Shown here in pieces: positions 18,060-25,425 of a stretch of DNA of 64,000 nt (its first letter is position 1; each line of letters starts with the position of its first letter). The notes below the pieces were generated by a model. It did no database searches, had not been told where the DNA came from, and was given only the letters and a program-made list of their open reading frames with translations. The DNA lies in assembly GCF_007097265.1 (NCBI RefSeq), contig NZ_VJZP01000001.1:124001-188000 (forward strand), read 5' to 3'. This DNA comes from Flavobacterium gawalongense (GTDB lineage Bacteria > Bacteroidota > Bacteroidia > Flavobacteriales > Flavobacteriaceae). The position numbers and the translations under genes were made by a program.

Positions 18060-18239
18060 TTATTTAGCCGTGTTTTTCTGTTTTGCTTTTCGTACCGATT
18101 TTTTAATTTCCGGATTAGCCAAAGTCAATTTTTGTTGTTTAAAAAAGTCACTTAAGCTTTTTTCTTCTTCAATTGTCAATGAACCCTCTCCTCCAATGAA
18201 ATCTACTTCTAATTCTATTATTTTTATCTTACGCATCAT
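18060..18239 (-). CDS. Small hypothetical protein (59 aa)
   Basis: I take the ATG at 18239, giving MMRKIKIIELEVDFIGGEGSLTIEEEKSLSDFFKQQK and then a basic tail KKSVRKAKQKNTAK. The acidic middle and lysine-rich end give a charged, probably soluble polypeptide. I recognise no named domain. It stands alone, pointing towards the wzt scar. Codon usage looks ordinary, so I consider it a real short gene, but its function is unknown. Confidence 0.5.
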   Translation of the reverse strand: MMRKIKIIELEVDFIGGEGSLTIEEEKSLSDFFKQQKLTLANPEIKKSVRKAKQKNTAK

Positions 18240-18589
18240 TTCTATCTTTAGTTGGTATTTGTGGCTATATTCTAAAATAAACAGCATTTTGATTACAGTA
18301 ATTTTGTTTCTTGGCAGTTGGTCTGCGTGAGGGATTGTAGTGGAGCTCTTTTTTTATTTGTTGCCTGAGCTTGTCGAAGGCAACGAATAAAAAAAAGCGG
18401 GAACGGAAAGCCCGACCCGTAGTTTTTACGGAGGGTCACGCCCAAATAAAAATGCTGTTATTTGTAGAATTAAGCGCTTTACACTACTATCATCAAATGG
18501 ATGTTGCCTTTAAAAACAAAAAACACACCCCCTAACCCCCTCTCAAGAGGGGAATTCGACCCTGCTAACATTAAACCTTTAGTGGTTTT
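18240..18589. other. Gap of 350 bases with dispersed repeat phrases
   Basis: It contains a small hairpin GCCTGAGCTTGTCGAAGGC near 18364-18382, a phrase GAAAGCCCGACCCGTAG...GGGTCACGCCC near 18407-18452, and CCCCTAACCCCCTCTCAAG near 18529-18547. These are G+C-richer than the surroundings and resemble dispersed flavobacterial spacer repeats. No gene is seen. Confidence 0.5.
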
Positions 18590-18670
18590 TTATGTAAATA
18601 AGTCGAAATAATGTATTGCCTTTTGCAAATCATGTTTTACAAATGGTCTATATACCATCTTCCATTTCAT
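18590..18670 (-). pseudogene. Truncated RelE/ParE-like toxin (26 codons)
   Basis: The frame begins with an ATG that overlaps the antitoxin stop (ATGA) and reads MKWKMVYRPFVKHDLQKAI then HYFDLFT and stops. A start of this kind, a beta strand VYRP followed by a helix, matches the N terminus of RelE/ParE-superfamily toxins, which are usually 90-100 residues. The catalytic C-terminal part is missing and the following bases are generic spacer. The overlap with the antitoxin gene is the usual arrangement for such modules. Confidence 0.65.
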
Positions 18671-18903
18671 AATTTTTGTTCCAATTCATCTAGCAACAAA
18701 TCAAAATCTTTCACTTCATCTGGATTTTGCATGTAATCATTTAATCGAGAATCAAGTACTATTTTTGTTTCGTCCGAAAGTTCAATTTTATTTTGTTGTT
18801 TGGGCAAAATAATAACTTCAACACTGCTGGCATCAAAATCATCAGGAAGCACAATGGTAAAAGTATGGTTTTTTACCTCAACAAATTGTCGTATCGCATT
18901 CAT
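18667..18903 (-). CDS. Antitoxin-like protein of a degraded toxin-antitoxin pair
   Basis: The 78-residue protein has a beta-rich N terminus (VEVKNHTFTIVLPDDFDASSVEVIILP) and a helical acidic C terminus (DYMQNPDEVKDFDLLLDELEQKL). This two-part layout is common in small antitoxins encoded ahead of RelE/ParE toxins in Bacteroidota; the C-terminal helix would wrap the toxin. The frame is intact, but its toxin gene immediately downstream is cut to 26 codons, so it is probably an orphan antitoxin. Orphan antitoxins can still neutralise related toxins elsewhere in the genome; that is speculation here. Confidence 0.65.
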   Translation of the reverse strand: MNAIRQFVEVKNHTFTIVLPDDFDASSVEVIILPKQQNKIELSDETKIVLDSRLNDYMQNPDEVKDFDLLLDELEQKL

Positions 18904-18982
18904 TTTTGCTTTTTTTAGTTTATAAACAAATGTAACAAATAGTTTTATTTTACAGTCGATTTACAACCTAAAAAAGCAATAG

Positions 18983-19342
18983 TTAATCAGTATTGGGAAT
19001 TACTATCTTGAAATGAGACCAGCTCAATTGTCGCCACAGCGTAGCGACATTTTTTATGTCAGAAAATTGAGTAGCAAATTGTATCATTCTGCGCAAGTTT
19101 TTCTCTTCGTAGGAACGGCCATACTCGATTGTCAATTGTCGTGACAGTGTAGCGACAATTTGTTTCCCGTATTCAGCTCTCTGATTGTCCAGTATTTCGG
19201 AATTTATACTGTTTCCAATTTTCCAATACATTGTGGCAACATTTGACGTGATAATTTTACTTACCGTTTCTTTTGTTTGATAGATGATTGACCTAATATC
19301 GGATAGTAGTACATCTTCGCCATGTTTTAATCCATTTTTCAT
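18983..19342 (-). pseudogene. Truncated DUF1016 (YhcG-type) gene, N-terminal domain only
   Basis: The 119-residue frame gives the DUF1016 N-terminal domain: LLSDIRSIIYQTKETVSKIITSNVATMYWKIGNSI, EYGKQIVATLSRQLTIEYGRSYEEKNLRRMIQFA and LSWSHFKIVI. Full-length members are about 330-370 residues and end in a PD-(D/E)XK nuclease-like domain. Here the sequence goes off family after WSHFKIVIP and stops within four residues, so the nuclease part is gone. DUF1016 proteins often sit near restriction or mobile genes. This is a remnant in the wreckage between wzt and wzm. Confidence 0.75.
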
Positions 19343-19625
19343 TCTACATTTTTTCTCGAAAAGTTGCTCTTACCTATTTTTAATACTTGACAAATCAGTT
19401 TCTAAAGTTTGCCAGATGTTATACCTGTTGAAAATGGTTAATTGGTTAATCGTGTAATTGTTTATTTGTTTAATTCGCAATATCAATACTAATTTCAATA
19501 GTAATGGCAATTTCAATAAAAATAAAAAATAACAATAATTTCAATAGCGATATAATCCTGAATCTGAAATCTGCTGCCTAATCACTGAACACCTAATGAC
19601 ATTTGCCAAATTTAAGGAAGCTATT
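19343..19625. repeat. Flavobacterial filler spacer, copy 2
   Basis: From about 19436 to 19585 this repeats the spacer at 15890-16030 almost base for base, including the phrases around TTTCAATAGTAATGGCAA and GATATAATCCTGAATCTG. Before it, 19343-19435 shows no gene. Confidence 0.7.
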
Positions 19626-20993
19626 TCAATTATTCAATATTTTTGTGTCCTGATTTTCAAAACTACTTACAGTATCAATTAATGCAATTAGTGCTGTAGT
19701 ATAATCGGCCATAAAGTGCGGTATATTTAGCAATCCATCTCGGTAGGATAGGTTTTTTAAGGAATATTTTATTCGAAGGGGAGGACTGTATTTTTTGGCA
19801 TAAAACGTTAAACTACGGCTTCTTACATTCTCATCCGATTTTACTTCGATAGGGATGATTTCATTTTTTGATTGAATAATAAAATCAACCTCGGCTTCAT
19901 TCCCCGATGTCCAATAGCGGGGCATTACCTCAAATTGAGGAATAAGACTTTGTAAAATATAGTTTTCCAAAAGGGCTCCTTTAAATTCAACAAACAGTCT
20001 GTTCCCCTCCGTAAATGCAATGGGATCAAGTTTAGACTGTTTGCGCAATATCCCAACATCGAAAACATAAATTTTGTAAGCGCTCAAATCATCATAGGCA
20101 GATAAAGGCAGTTTTGGAATTTTACACAAATGAATACGATACACTAATCCAGCTTGTTCTAACCAGCGTATAGCATCCTCATACTCTCTTGCTCTTGCCC
20201 CGGGTTTCACCAATTGATAGACAAATTTTTTATTTTCTCGGCCAAGTTGAGAAGGAAGAGAATGCCATACATAACTAATTTTGGCTATATCTTTCATAAC
20301 AGGATGTTTGGCAAAATCAAGTTCGTAGGAACGAATTAAGTCGTTCAGAACCGCATCAGCTTGCCCAAAATCTTTGGTCTCCAAAAATGTTAAAGCTACA
20401 GCTGGCAGACCGCCTGTGATTAAATATTTTTTAAAATTGTCCTTGATTGACGAAAAAAAGAGATCTGGTATGGGTTCTATTTTTTTAATCCCTTTTAAAT
20501 AGGTTCCTAATTTAGGGTCGCATTGGTCCAAAAACTCCGTAAATCCAAGTGGATAAAGCGTCAGAAACTGAACCTTCCCTACCGGAAAAGAATGCGCTTT
20601 TCCAAGTGAAATACCCAATAAAGAGCCGGCGCTAATAACATATACTTGAGGTAAATTTTCGAAAAAATATTTAAGGGTGTTTAAAGCGGGGAGGCATTCT
20701 TGAATTTCATCAAAAATAACCAATGTATCAGAGTCAATTTCCCCTCCATGAACAATGGATAAATTTTCCAAAATTCGATGGACGTCTTTTGTGTTTTCAA
20801 AAAATTGCGTGAGCTCGGGTTTTTCATCAAAATTAAAATAGGCCATCTTTTTAAAGTGGTGCGTTCCTAACCATTTCATTAAGTAGGTTTTCCCAACCTG
20901 TCGTGCACCATTTAGAATCAATGGCTTATGATTTGGCGCAGTACTCCACCGGATTAAATCGGCCTCTAAGGTTCTTTTGAATGCAATTCCCAC
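19626..20993 (-). CDS. AAA ATPase with C-terminal DUF4143 domain
   Basis: The 455-residue protein has Walker A GARQVGKT at 29-36 and Walker B LVIFDEIQE at 91-99, as in AAA_14 ATPases. The C-terminal DUF4143 region (from about residue 220) ends in YWTSGNEAEVDFIIQSKNEIIPIEVKSDE, a PD-(D/E)XK-like arrangement of E, D and ExK. Such proteins are widespread in Bacteroidota and variable between strains; their biological role is not established, though DNA-related or toxin-antitoxin roles have been suggested. It is intact and unrelated to glycan synthesis, so it looks like cargo inserted between wzt and wzm. The nearest neighbours are spacer repeats on both sides. Confidence 0.85.
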   Translation of the reverse strand: MGIAFKRTLEADLIRWSTAPNHKPLILNGARQVGKTYLMKWLGTHHFKKMAYFNFDEKPELTQFFENTKDVHRILENLSIVHGGEIDSDTLVIFDEIQECLPALNTLKYFFENLPQVYVISAGSLLGISLGKAHSFPVGKVQFLTLYPLGFTEFLDQCDPKLGTYLKGIKKIEPIPDLFFSSIKDNFKKYLITGGLPAVALTFLETKDFGQADAVLNDLIRSYELDFAKHPVMKDIAKISYVWHSLPSQLGRENKKFVYQLVKPGARAREYEDAIRWLEQAGLVYRIHLCKIPKLPLSAYDDLSAYKIYVFDVGILRKQSKLDPIAFTEGNRLFVEFKGALLENYILQSLIPQFEVMPRYWTSGNEAEVDFIIQSKNEIIPIEVKSDENVRSRSLTFYAKKYSPPLRIKYSLKNLSYRDGLLNIPHFMADYTTALIALIDTVSSFENQDTKILNN

Positions 20994-21311
20994 TATTTAA
21001 TATGTTTTATGTGTTTTTAATCACAAATATAGCACTAATTATGTGATTATTGATGTCTGACGATTAAAAAAATCCTGTCCTCTGTAAAAAAAAGCAATGT
21101 TTAATACAATGTCAAACCCGAAAACTGCCATCTGAAACCTGTTATCTGAAATCATTTACCTACCTTCCGAAACCTGATTACCGATCACTATTTTTTTGAT
21201 TGTTGAATGATGATTGCTCCCCCAGTTCGCACTTTCAGGCTCGGGTAACGATTTTTGATTGCAATAGTTTTAAAAACTGAATAACTGTAACCGCATACTG
21301 ACCACTACTCC
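20994..21311. other. Gap of 318 bases, filler only
   Basis: The stretch contains reiterated CTGAAACCTGTTATCTGAAATC-like phrases (21122-21175) typical of the spacers in this locus. No gene, terminator or promoter is recognised. Confidence 0.6.
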
Positions 21312-22181
21312 CTAAACCGTATCTATAAAACTCTTCTCCATCTTATTAAAAACCAACAATCCCACAAAAAACACAATTACCGTTACTAAGAACGTATAGC
21401 CTAATCCTGAAATAGAAATATGACCAACATTCAGCAACATATAGCGTGTGGTTTCTATCACATAAGCCAACGGATTATATTGAACCAACCAACTATAATT
21501 GGGGATTTTTTCCTTGATTAATGCCATGGGATACATTACGGCCGATACATACATCAGTAATTGTACGCCAAAACTGATGAGATAACTAAAATCCCTGTAT
21601 TTGGTAACCAAGGACGAAATAAACATTCCCAATCCCAACCCTAAAATACCCATCAAGGCAATTAGTAAAGGAAAAAAAAGGGTCGTTCCATTTAAGCTAA
21701 TCCCTGCACCCTGAGAGTAATAATAAATATAAAAAGCAATAAATATCAGAAATTGAATTCCAAATTTAAGCAAATTAGAGATAACTATAGAAAGAGGCAT
21801 AATAATTCTAGGAAAATAGACTTTGCCAAAAATAGCTGCATTTCTTTTGAAGGTGTCCGAGGTATCGTTGAGGCAAGCAGTAAAATAATTCCAAACCGTA
21901 ATTCCGGCCAAGTTAAACAAAAACGGAGGTACTGTTCCCGTATCAATTCCTGCCACGTTGTTAAAAATAATGGTAAAAGTAATAGAAGTAAACAAAGGTT
22001 GAATCAGGTACCAGAGGGGTCCTAAAACAGTTTGCTTATAAACAGTCACCACATCTCTCTTCACAAAAAGCATCAGCAAATCACGGTATTGCCAAACCTC
22101 TTTAAGATTAAGAGAAAAGAATTTATTTTTGGGTGTTATTTCAAACAGCCAAGTGGTATTTGTATGTTCGGGTTGGCTCAT
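21312..22181 (-). CDS. wzm: O-antigen/capsule ABC exporter permease
   Basis: The 289-residue protein is an ABC2_membrane permease. It has an amphipathic N terminus (LKEVWQYRDLLMLFVKRD), the conserved GPLWYLIQPLFTSITFTIIF block that forms the first membrane span, and about six hydrophobic spans in all. Near the end comes YNPLAYVIETTRYML, a conserved permease signature. With Wzt it flips lipid-linked polysaccharide to the periplasm. It is the most upstream gene of the leftward glycan cluster. A TATATTTG box (22298-22305, complementary strand) lies about 117 bases ahead of its ATG and could be its -7 element. Confidence 0.9.
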   Translation of the reverse strand: MSQPEHTNTTWLFEITPKNKFFSLNLKEVWQYRDLLMLFVKRDVVTVYKQTVLGPLWYLIQPLFTSITFTIIFNNVAGIDTGTVPPFLFNLAGITVWNYFTACLNDTSDTFKRNAAIFGKVYFPRIIMPLSIVISNLLKFGIQFLIFIAFYIYYYSQGAGISLNGTTLFFPLLIALMGILGLGLGMFISSLVTKYRDFSYLISFGVQLLMYVSAVMYPMALIKEKIPNYSWLVQYNPLAYVIETTRYMLLNVGHISISGLGYTFLVTVIVFFVGLLVFNKMEKSFIDTV

Positions 22182-22297
22182 GGGTTTGTACTAAAATCCT
22201 AGTGTTGATTTTGTCTTCTCGAGCCCTTCGGCTTCGCTCAGGACAGGCTGCAGTCGAGCGCACTTTTCTTTATTCGTTAAATACTATCATTACGAAG

Positions 22298-22305
22298 CAA
22301 ATATA
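22298..22305 (-). promoter_or_regulatory. Candidate -7 promoter element for wzm
   Basis: On the minus strand the sequence reads TATATTTG, an exact TAnnTTTG match. No clear TTTG lies 19 bases further upstream, so the promoter is only half supported. Confidence 0.45.
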
Positions 22306-22540
22306 AATAATTTGCTCTTGGTATTGCATTAAAAATCGCTTGACAGATTAATTCTTTTTCGAATTAGCTTTTATTCATTTAATGCAATCGATCTGAACTA
22401 CGATTAGAAAAATAAACTTAAAGCACCTTGCTAATTTAAAGAATCGTTATCAAAGAAAATCACCATCATCCTTCCGTTCAAATTGTTTTATATTATAAAA
22501 AATTATCTGTCCTAAACGATACAGGAATAATAAAAATACA

Positions 22541-22619
22541 ACTTTTACGGATTACATTCCCGATATTCTATAACTTTTAAGGATTACATTCCTGATATTC
22601 TATAACTTTTAGGGATTTA
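22541..22619. repeat. 32-bp tandem repeat, about 2.5 units
   Basis: Two full 32-base units start at 22541 and 22573 with ACTTTTA[CA]GGATTACATTCC and end in GATATTCTATA. A third partial unit runs from 22605. Units 1 and 2 differ at two positions. Confidence 0.85.
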
Positions 22620-22750
22620 GAACTACAAACAAACTCCTAAATATAAAAATGCAATAGGCCTATCACATTTTCACAATCTTTACTTATGTAAAAAAACCAG
22701 ATAAAAAAGGGAGCGGGAATATAGAATTAATTTTGAATTGGATTAAAATA

Positions 22751-22770
22751 TATAACAGAACACTGTTATA
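22751..22770. promoter_or_regulatory. Palindrome upstream of aconitase, possible operator
   Basis: TATAACAG and CTGTTATA form a perfect 8-bp inverted repeat around AACA, about 120 bases before the aconitase ATG. Size and symmetry suit a dimeric repressor site; no regulator gene is adjacent. Confidence 0.35.
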
Positions 22771-22890
22771 AAAGGAATAAATATAATTTAACGTAAGTTA
22801 AAAATGAGTAACTTTAATACACTCTAAAATAACATACAAATCATTCACTTTAAAACAGATACATTACATAAAACAAATCTGAAAATAATC

Positions 22891-24852
22891 ATGAACAATC
22901 AAAACGTTAGCCAAAAATTGATTAGCAGTCATCTTCTTTCAGGTGAAATGAAGCCTGGAAGCGAAATTGGATTAAAGATAGATCATGTGCTGCAACAAGA
23001 CGCTACCGGAACCTTAATCATGCTTGAATTAGAAGCTTTTCAATTAGAAAGAGCCAAAGCTGAAGTCGCTGTTCAATATGTGGATCATAATCTACTGCAG
23101 ACCGATTACAAAAATATGGACGATCATCTTTTTCTGCAATCGGCTGCTGCCCGCTTTGGGTATTGGTTTAGTAGACCGGGGAACGGAATTAGTCATGCCG
23201 TACATATGGAAAGATTTGGCAAACCCGGCAGTACGCTGTTAGGTTCTGACAGTCATACCTGCGCAGGGGGTGGTATCGGAATGCTGGCCATCGGTACCGG
23301 CGGATTGGATGTGGCTCTTGCAGCTGCCGGCGAACCGTATTTTGTGAAGATGCCAAAAATAATGGGGATTAAGCTTACAGGCAAATTACCGGATTGGGTC
23401 AGTGCAAAAGATGTGATTTTAGAAATGTTAAGACGGTATGATGTAAATGGCGGACGCGGATATATTTTAGAATATTATGGCCCCGGACTCCAATACCTTA
23501 GCGCTTGGGATCGGCATGTTATTGCCAACATGGGTGCCGAAATGGGTGCCACTTCTTCGGTATTCCCTTCTGATGAAATCACAAAAGAGTTTCTTCGAAA
23601 AGAAGGACGGAAAGACCAATGGATGGGACTAAAAGCAGATGAAGGAGCTGCTTATGATCATGATGAAGAAATTAATTTATCTGAATTAGAACCTTTAATC
23701 GCAATTCCTAGTAGCCCCGGTAACGTAGTCCCGGTCAGAGAAGTGAGTGGCAAACCTGTATCGCAGGTTGTATTAGGTTCTTCAGCCAATCCGGGGCTGC
23801 GTGATTTCTGGATTGTTTCCCAAATTGTAAAAGGACAATTTTCATCTCCGGAGGTTTCTTTTGATGTCAACCCTTCCACCCGTCAGATATTACAAAATCT
23901 GACAGAAATGGGGGCTCTTGCTTCCTTGATTGCTGCCGGTGCCCGCGTTCATCAATCAGGTTGCATGGGTTGTATTGGTATGGGGCAGGCACCAGCTACC
24001 AATAGCATCAGTCTCCGAACAATGCCTCGTAATTTCCCGGGACGTTCCGGAACGCTTGATGATCAGGTATACCTTTGTAGTCCGGAAACTGCCGCCGCCG
24101 CTGCACTCACAGGAAAGATTACTGACCCAAGAGATCTCGAAAAACAATTTAATATTACTTATCCAAAATGGAAAGAACCGGACATCATTAATGTGAATCA
24201 GCAAATGCTGATTCCTCCCAATGGAAAATCGGTTGAATTGATCAAAGGCCCGAATATTAAAACGCTCCCCGAGTTTGGCGAACTTCCTGACGAATTAGAA
24301 ATCCCCATTCTTTTAAAAATGGGAGATGACATTTCTACAGATGAAATATTAAAAGCGGGTGCAGATGTATTGCCGTTACGCTCTAATATTCCTGAAATCA
24401 GCAAATATTCTTATTATGTGATTGACCAGCACTTTTACGATCGGGCTATAGAAAACCAAAACAAGCACAATGGTTTTTGTGTGGTAGCAGGCGAAAATTA
24501 CGCACAGGGCTCCAGCAGAGAGCATGCAGCATTGGCCCCAAGATATTTAGGCCAACTATTTACCATTTCAAAATCGTATGCCCGAATTGGTTGGCAGAAC
24601 CTGATTAACTTTGGTATTATCCCTTTTGAATTCCAAAATAAAGATGATTTTGACAAACTGGAACAGGGTGATGTACTAAGAATCGAAGGACTGAGATCAG
24701 CAATAAAAAACAGGAAAGTTTTGAATGCAAAAGTAATTGGAAAGCAAATGGAAATTCCGCTCGTCTTGAATATAAGTGACCGGCAAATTGAAGTAATCTT
24801 AAAGGGTGGTGCTATAAATTATGTAAAGGATAAGAAACGCATCAATCTGTGA
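22891..24852 (+). CDS. acn: Aconitate hydratase (short, putative Aquifex-type)
   Basis: The 653-residue protein belongs to the aconitase family and interconverts citrate and isocitrate in the TCA or glyoxylate cycle. It has GSDSHTCAGGGIG (C124), HQSGCMGCIGMGQAPA with the CxxC pair C358/C361 that holds the 4Fe-4S cluster, NFPGRSG, and a C-terminal swivel domain with GENYAQGSSREHAAL. Canonical enzymes carry the third cluster cysteine in GSCTN; here that block is GSSAN with S298, so the third ligand is not where expected. C124 in DSHTC might substitute, which is inference. It stands alone on the plus strand, followed by recombinase debris. Confidence 0.85.
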   Translation: MNNQNVSQKLISSHLLSGEMKPGSEIGLKIDHVLQQDATGTLIMLELEAFQLERAKAEVAVQYVDHNLLQTDYKNMDDHLFLQSAAARFGYWFSRPGNGISHAVHMERFGKPGSTLLGSDSHTCAGGGIGMLAIGTGGLDVALAAAGEPYFVKMPKIMGIKLTGKLPDWVSAKDVILEMLRRYDVNGGRGYILEYYGPGLQYLSAWDRHVIANMGAEMGATSSVFPSDEITKEFLRKEGRKDQWMGLKADEGAAYDHDEEINLSELEPLIAIPSSPGNVVPVREVSGKPVSQVVLGSSANPGLRDFWIVSQIVKGQFSSPEVSFDVNPSTRQILQNLTEMGALASLIAAGARVHQSGCMGCIGMGQAPATNSISLRTMPRNFPGRSGTLDDQVYLCSPETAAAAALTGKITDPRDLEKQFNITYPKWKEPDIINVNQQMLIPPNGKSVELIKGPNIKTLPEFGELPDELEIPILLKMGDDISTDEILKAGADVLPLRSNIPEISKYSYYVIDQHFYDRAIENQNKHNGFCVVAGENYAQGSSREHAALAPRYLGQLFTISKSYARIGWQNLINFGIIPFEFQNKDDFDKLEQGDVLRIEGLRSAIKNRKVLNAKVIGKQMEIPLVLNISDRQIEVILKGGAINYVKDKKRINL

Positions 24853-25011
24853 AAAACTTAAAAAAGATTTAAAATATACTTTCAACGTTTTAGCAATAAC
24901 AACGAACAAGATTTAACAGACCAGGAAATAATTTACCCGACACACTTTTGCGACGACTGTAACACTCACAAATGGTGTTCCCATAGAAAGCGTGAGCAAA
25001 ATGTTGGGACA

Positions 25012-25019
25012 TAAAAATA
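25012..25019. repeat. Left target duplication of the 223-bp MITE
   Basis: TAAAAATA here is repeated exactly at 25243-25250. Eight bases matches the duplication made by the IS1595-type element at 6203-7247. Confidence 0.85.
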
Positions 25020-25242
25020 TATGACTATCCGTAATACGGACTAAAATCATTTCGAATATAATTTTCGTCGTTTGTACATTTATAAAGCATAAATATTAGC
25101 CCACAGATTGTACAGATTATACCGATTTACACGGATTTTTTTACTTGGTGAATCAAACAAATTTAAATCTGTGTTAATTTGTTCAATCCGTGTTATCTGT
25201 GTGTCCTATTTTATCCTTTGGAACATATTGCGGACTGTCATA
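25020..25242. mobile_element. 223-bp MITE related to the IS1595-type element
   Basis: The left end reads TATGACTATCCGTAATACGG and the complement of the right end reads TATGACAGTCCGCAATATG. The first 13 bases of the left end are identical to both ends of the full IS at 6203-7247. TAAAAATA flanks both sides. The interior has no coding capacity; it carries the dispersed phrase AATCTGTGTTAATTTGTTC and its near-complement. The IS transposase at 6218-7174 could mobilise it. Confidence 0.85.
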
Positions 25243-25425
25243 TAAAAATATTAGAACCACACAACACTATGCTAAAATTTTGGATAAAAAAGTGAGTGAG
25301 GATATGATGATTTTGAAGACAAAACTCAATTTAGTAAAAGACCCAAGTAATAATTCTTTAGAAGCAAAGTCTGTTTTTTCCTGATATAAGAAGACTATTA
25401 TATCAACTCATATCAGGATAATACA

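Larger units (their letters stand above)
22182..22890. other. Divergent 709-base intergenic region between wzm and aconitase
   Basis: It holds a G+C-richer dispersed repeat near 22214-22263 (CGAGCCCTTCGGCTTCGCTCAGG then CAGTCGAGCGC), a candidate wzm -7 box at 22298-22305, a 32-bp tandem repeat at 22541-22619, and a palindrome at 22751-22770. No gene is seen. Confidence 0.6.
24938..25384 (+). pseudogene. 3' remnant of a tyrosine recombinase, split by a MITE
   Basis: The left part reads RHTFATTVTLTNGV then PIESVSKMLGHKNI, and after the MITE the right part reads RTTQHYAKILDKKVSEDM and on to SVFS-stop. These are the R..., HxxR-adjacent GHKNI and catalytic Y regions of phage-type integrases found in Bacteroidota transposons. 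Removing 25020-25242 and one copy of the 8-bp duplication restores an unbroken frame across HKNIRTT. The 5' two thirds of the gene is absent, so the gene was already a fragment or was truncated separately. Confidence 0.85.

Noticed and set aside
22541..22619. Possible CRISPR remnant
   Set aside because: Units are contiguous with no spacer, so it is a tandem repeat.
23658..24404. Minus-strand frames inside the aconitase gene
   Set aside because: They are antisense to conserved aconitase motifs and have no features of their own.
25190..25384. 64-residue plus-strand frame as an independent gene
   Set aside because: Most of it is the 3' end of the split tyrosine recombinase read through the right end of the MITE.
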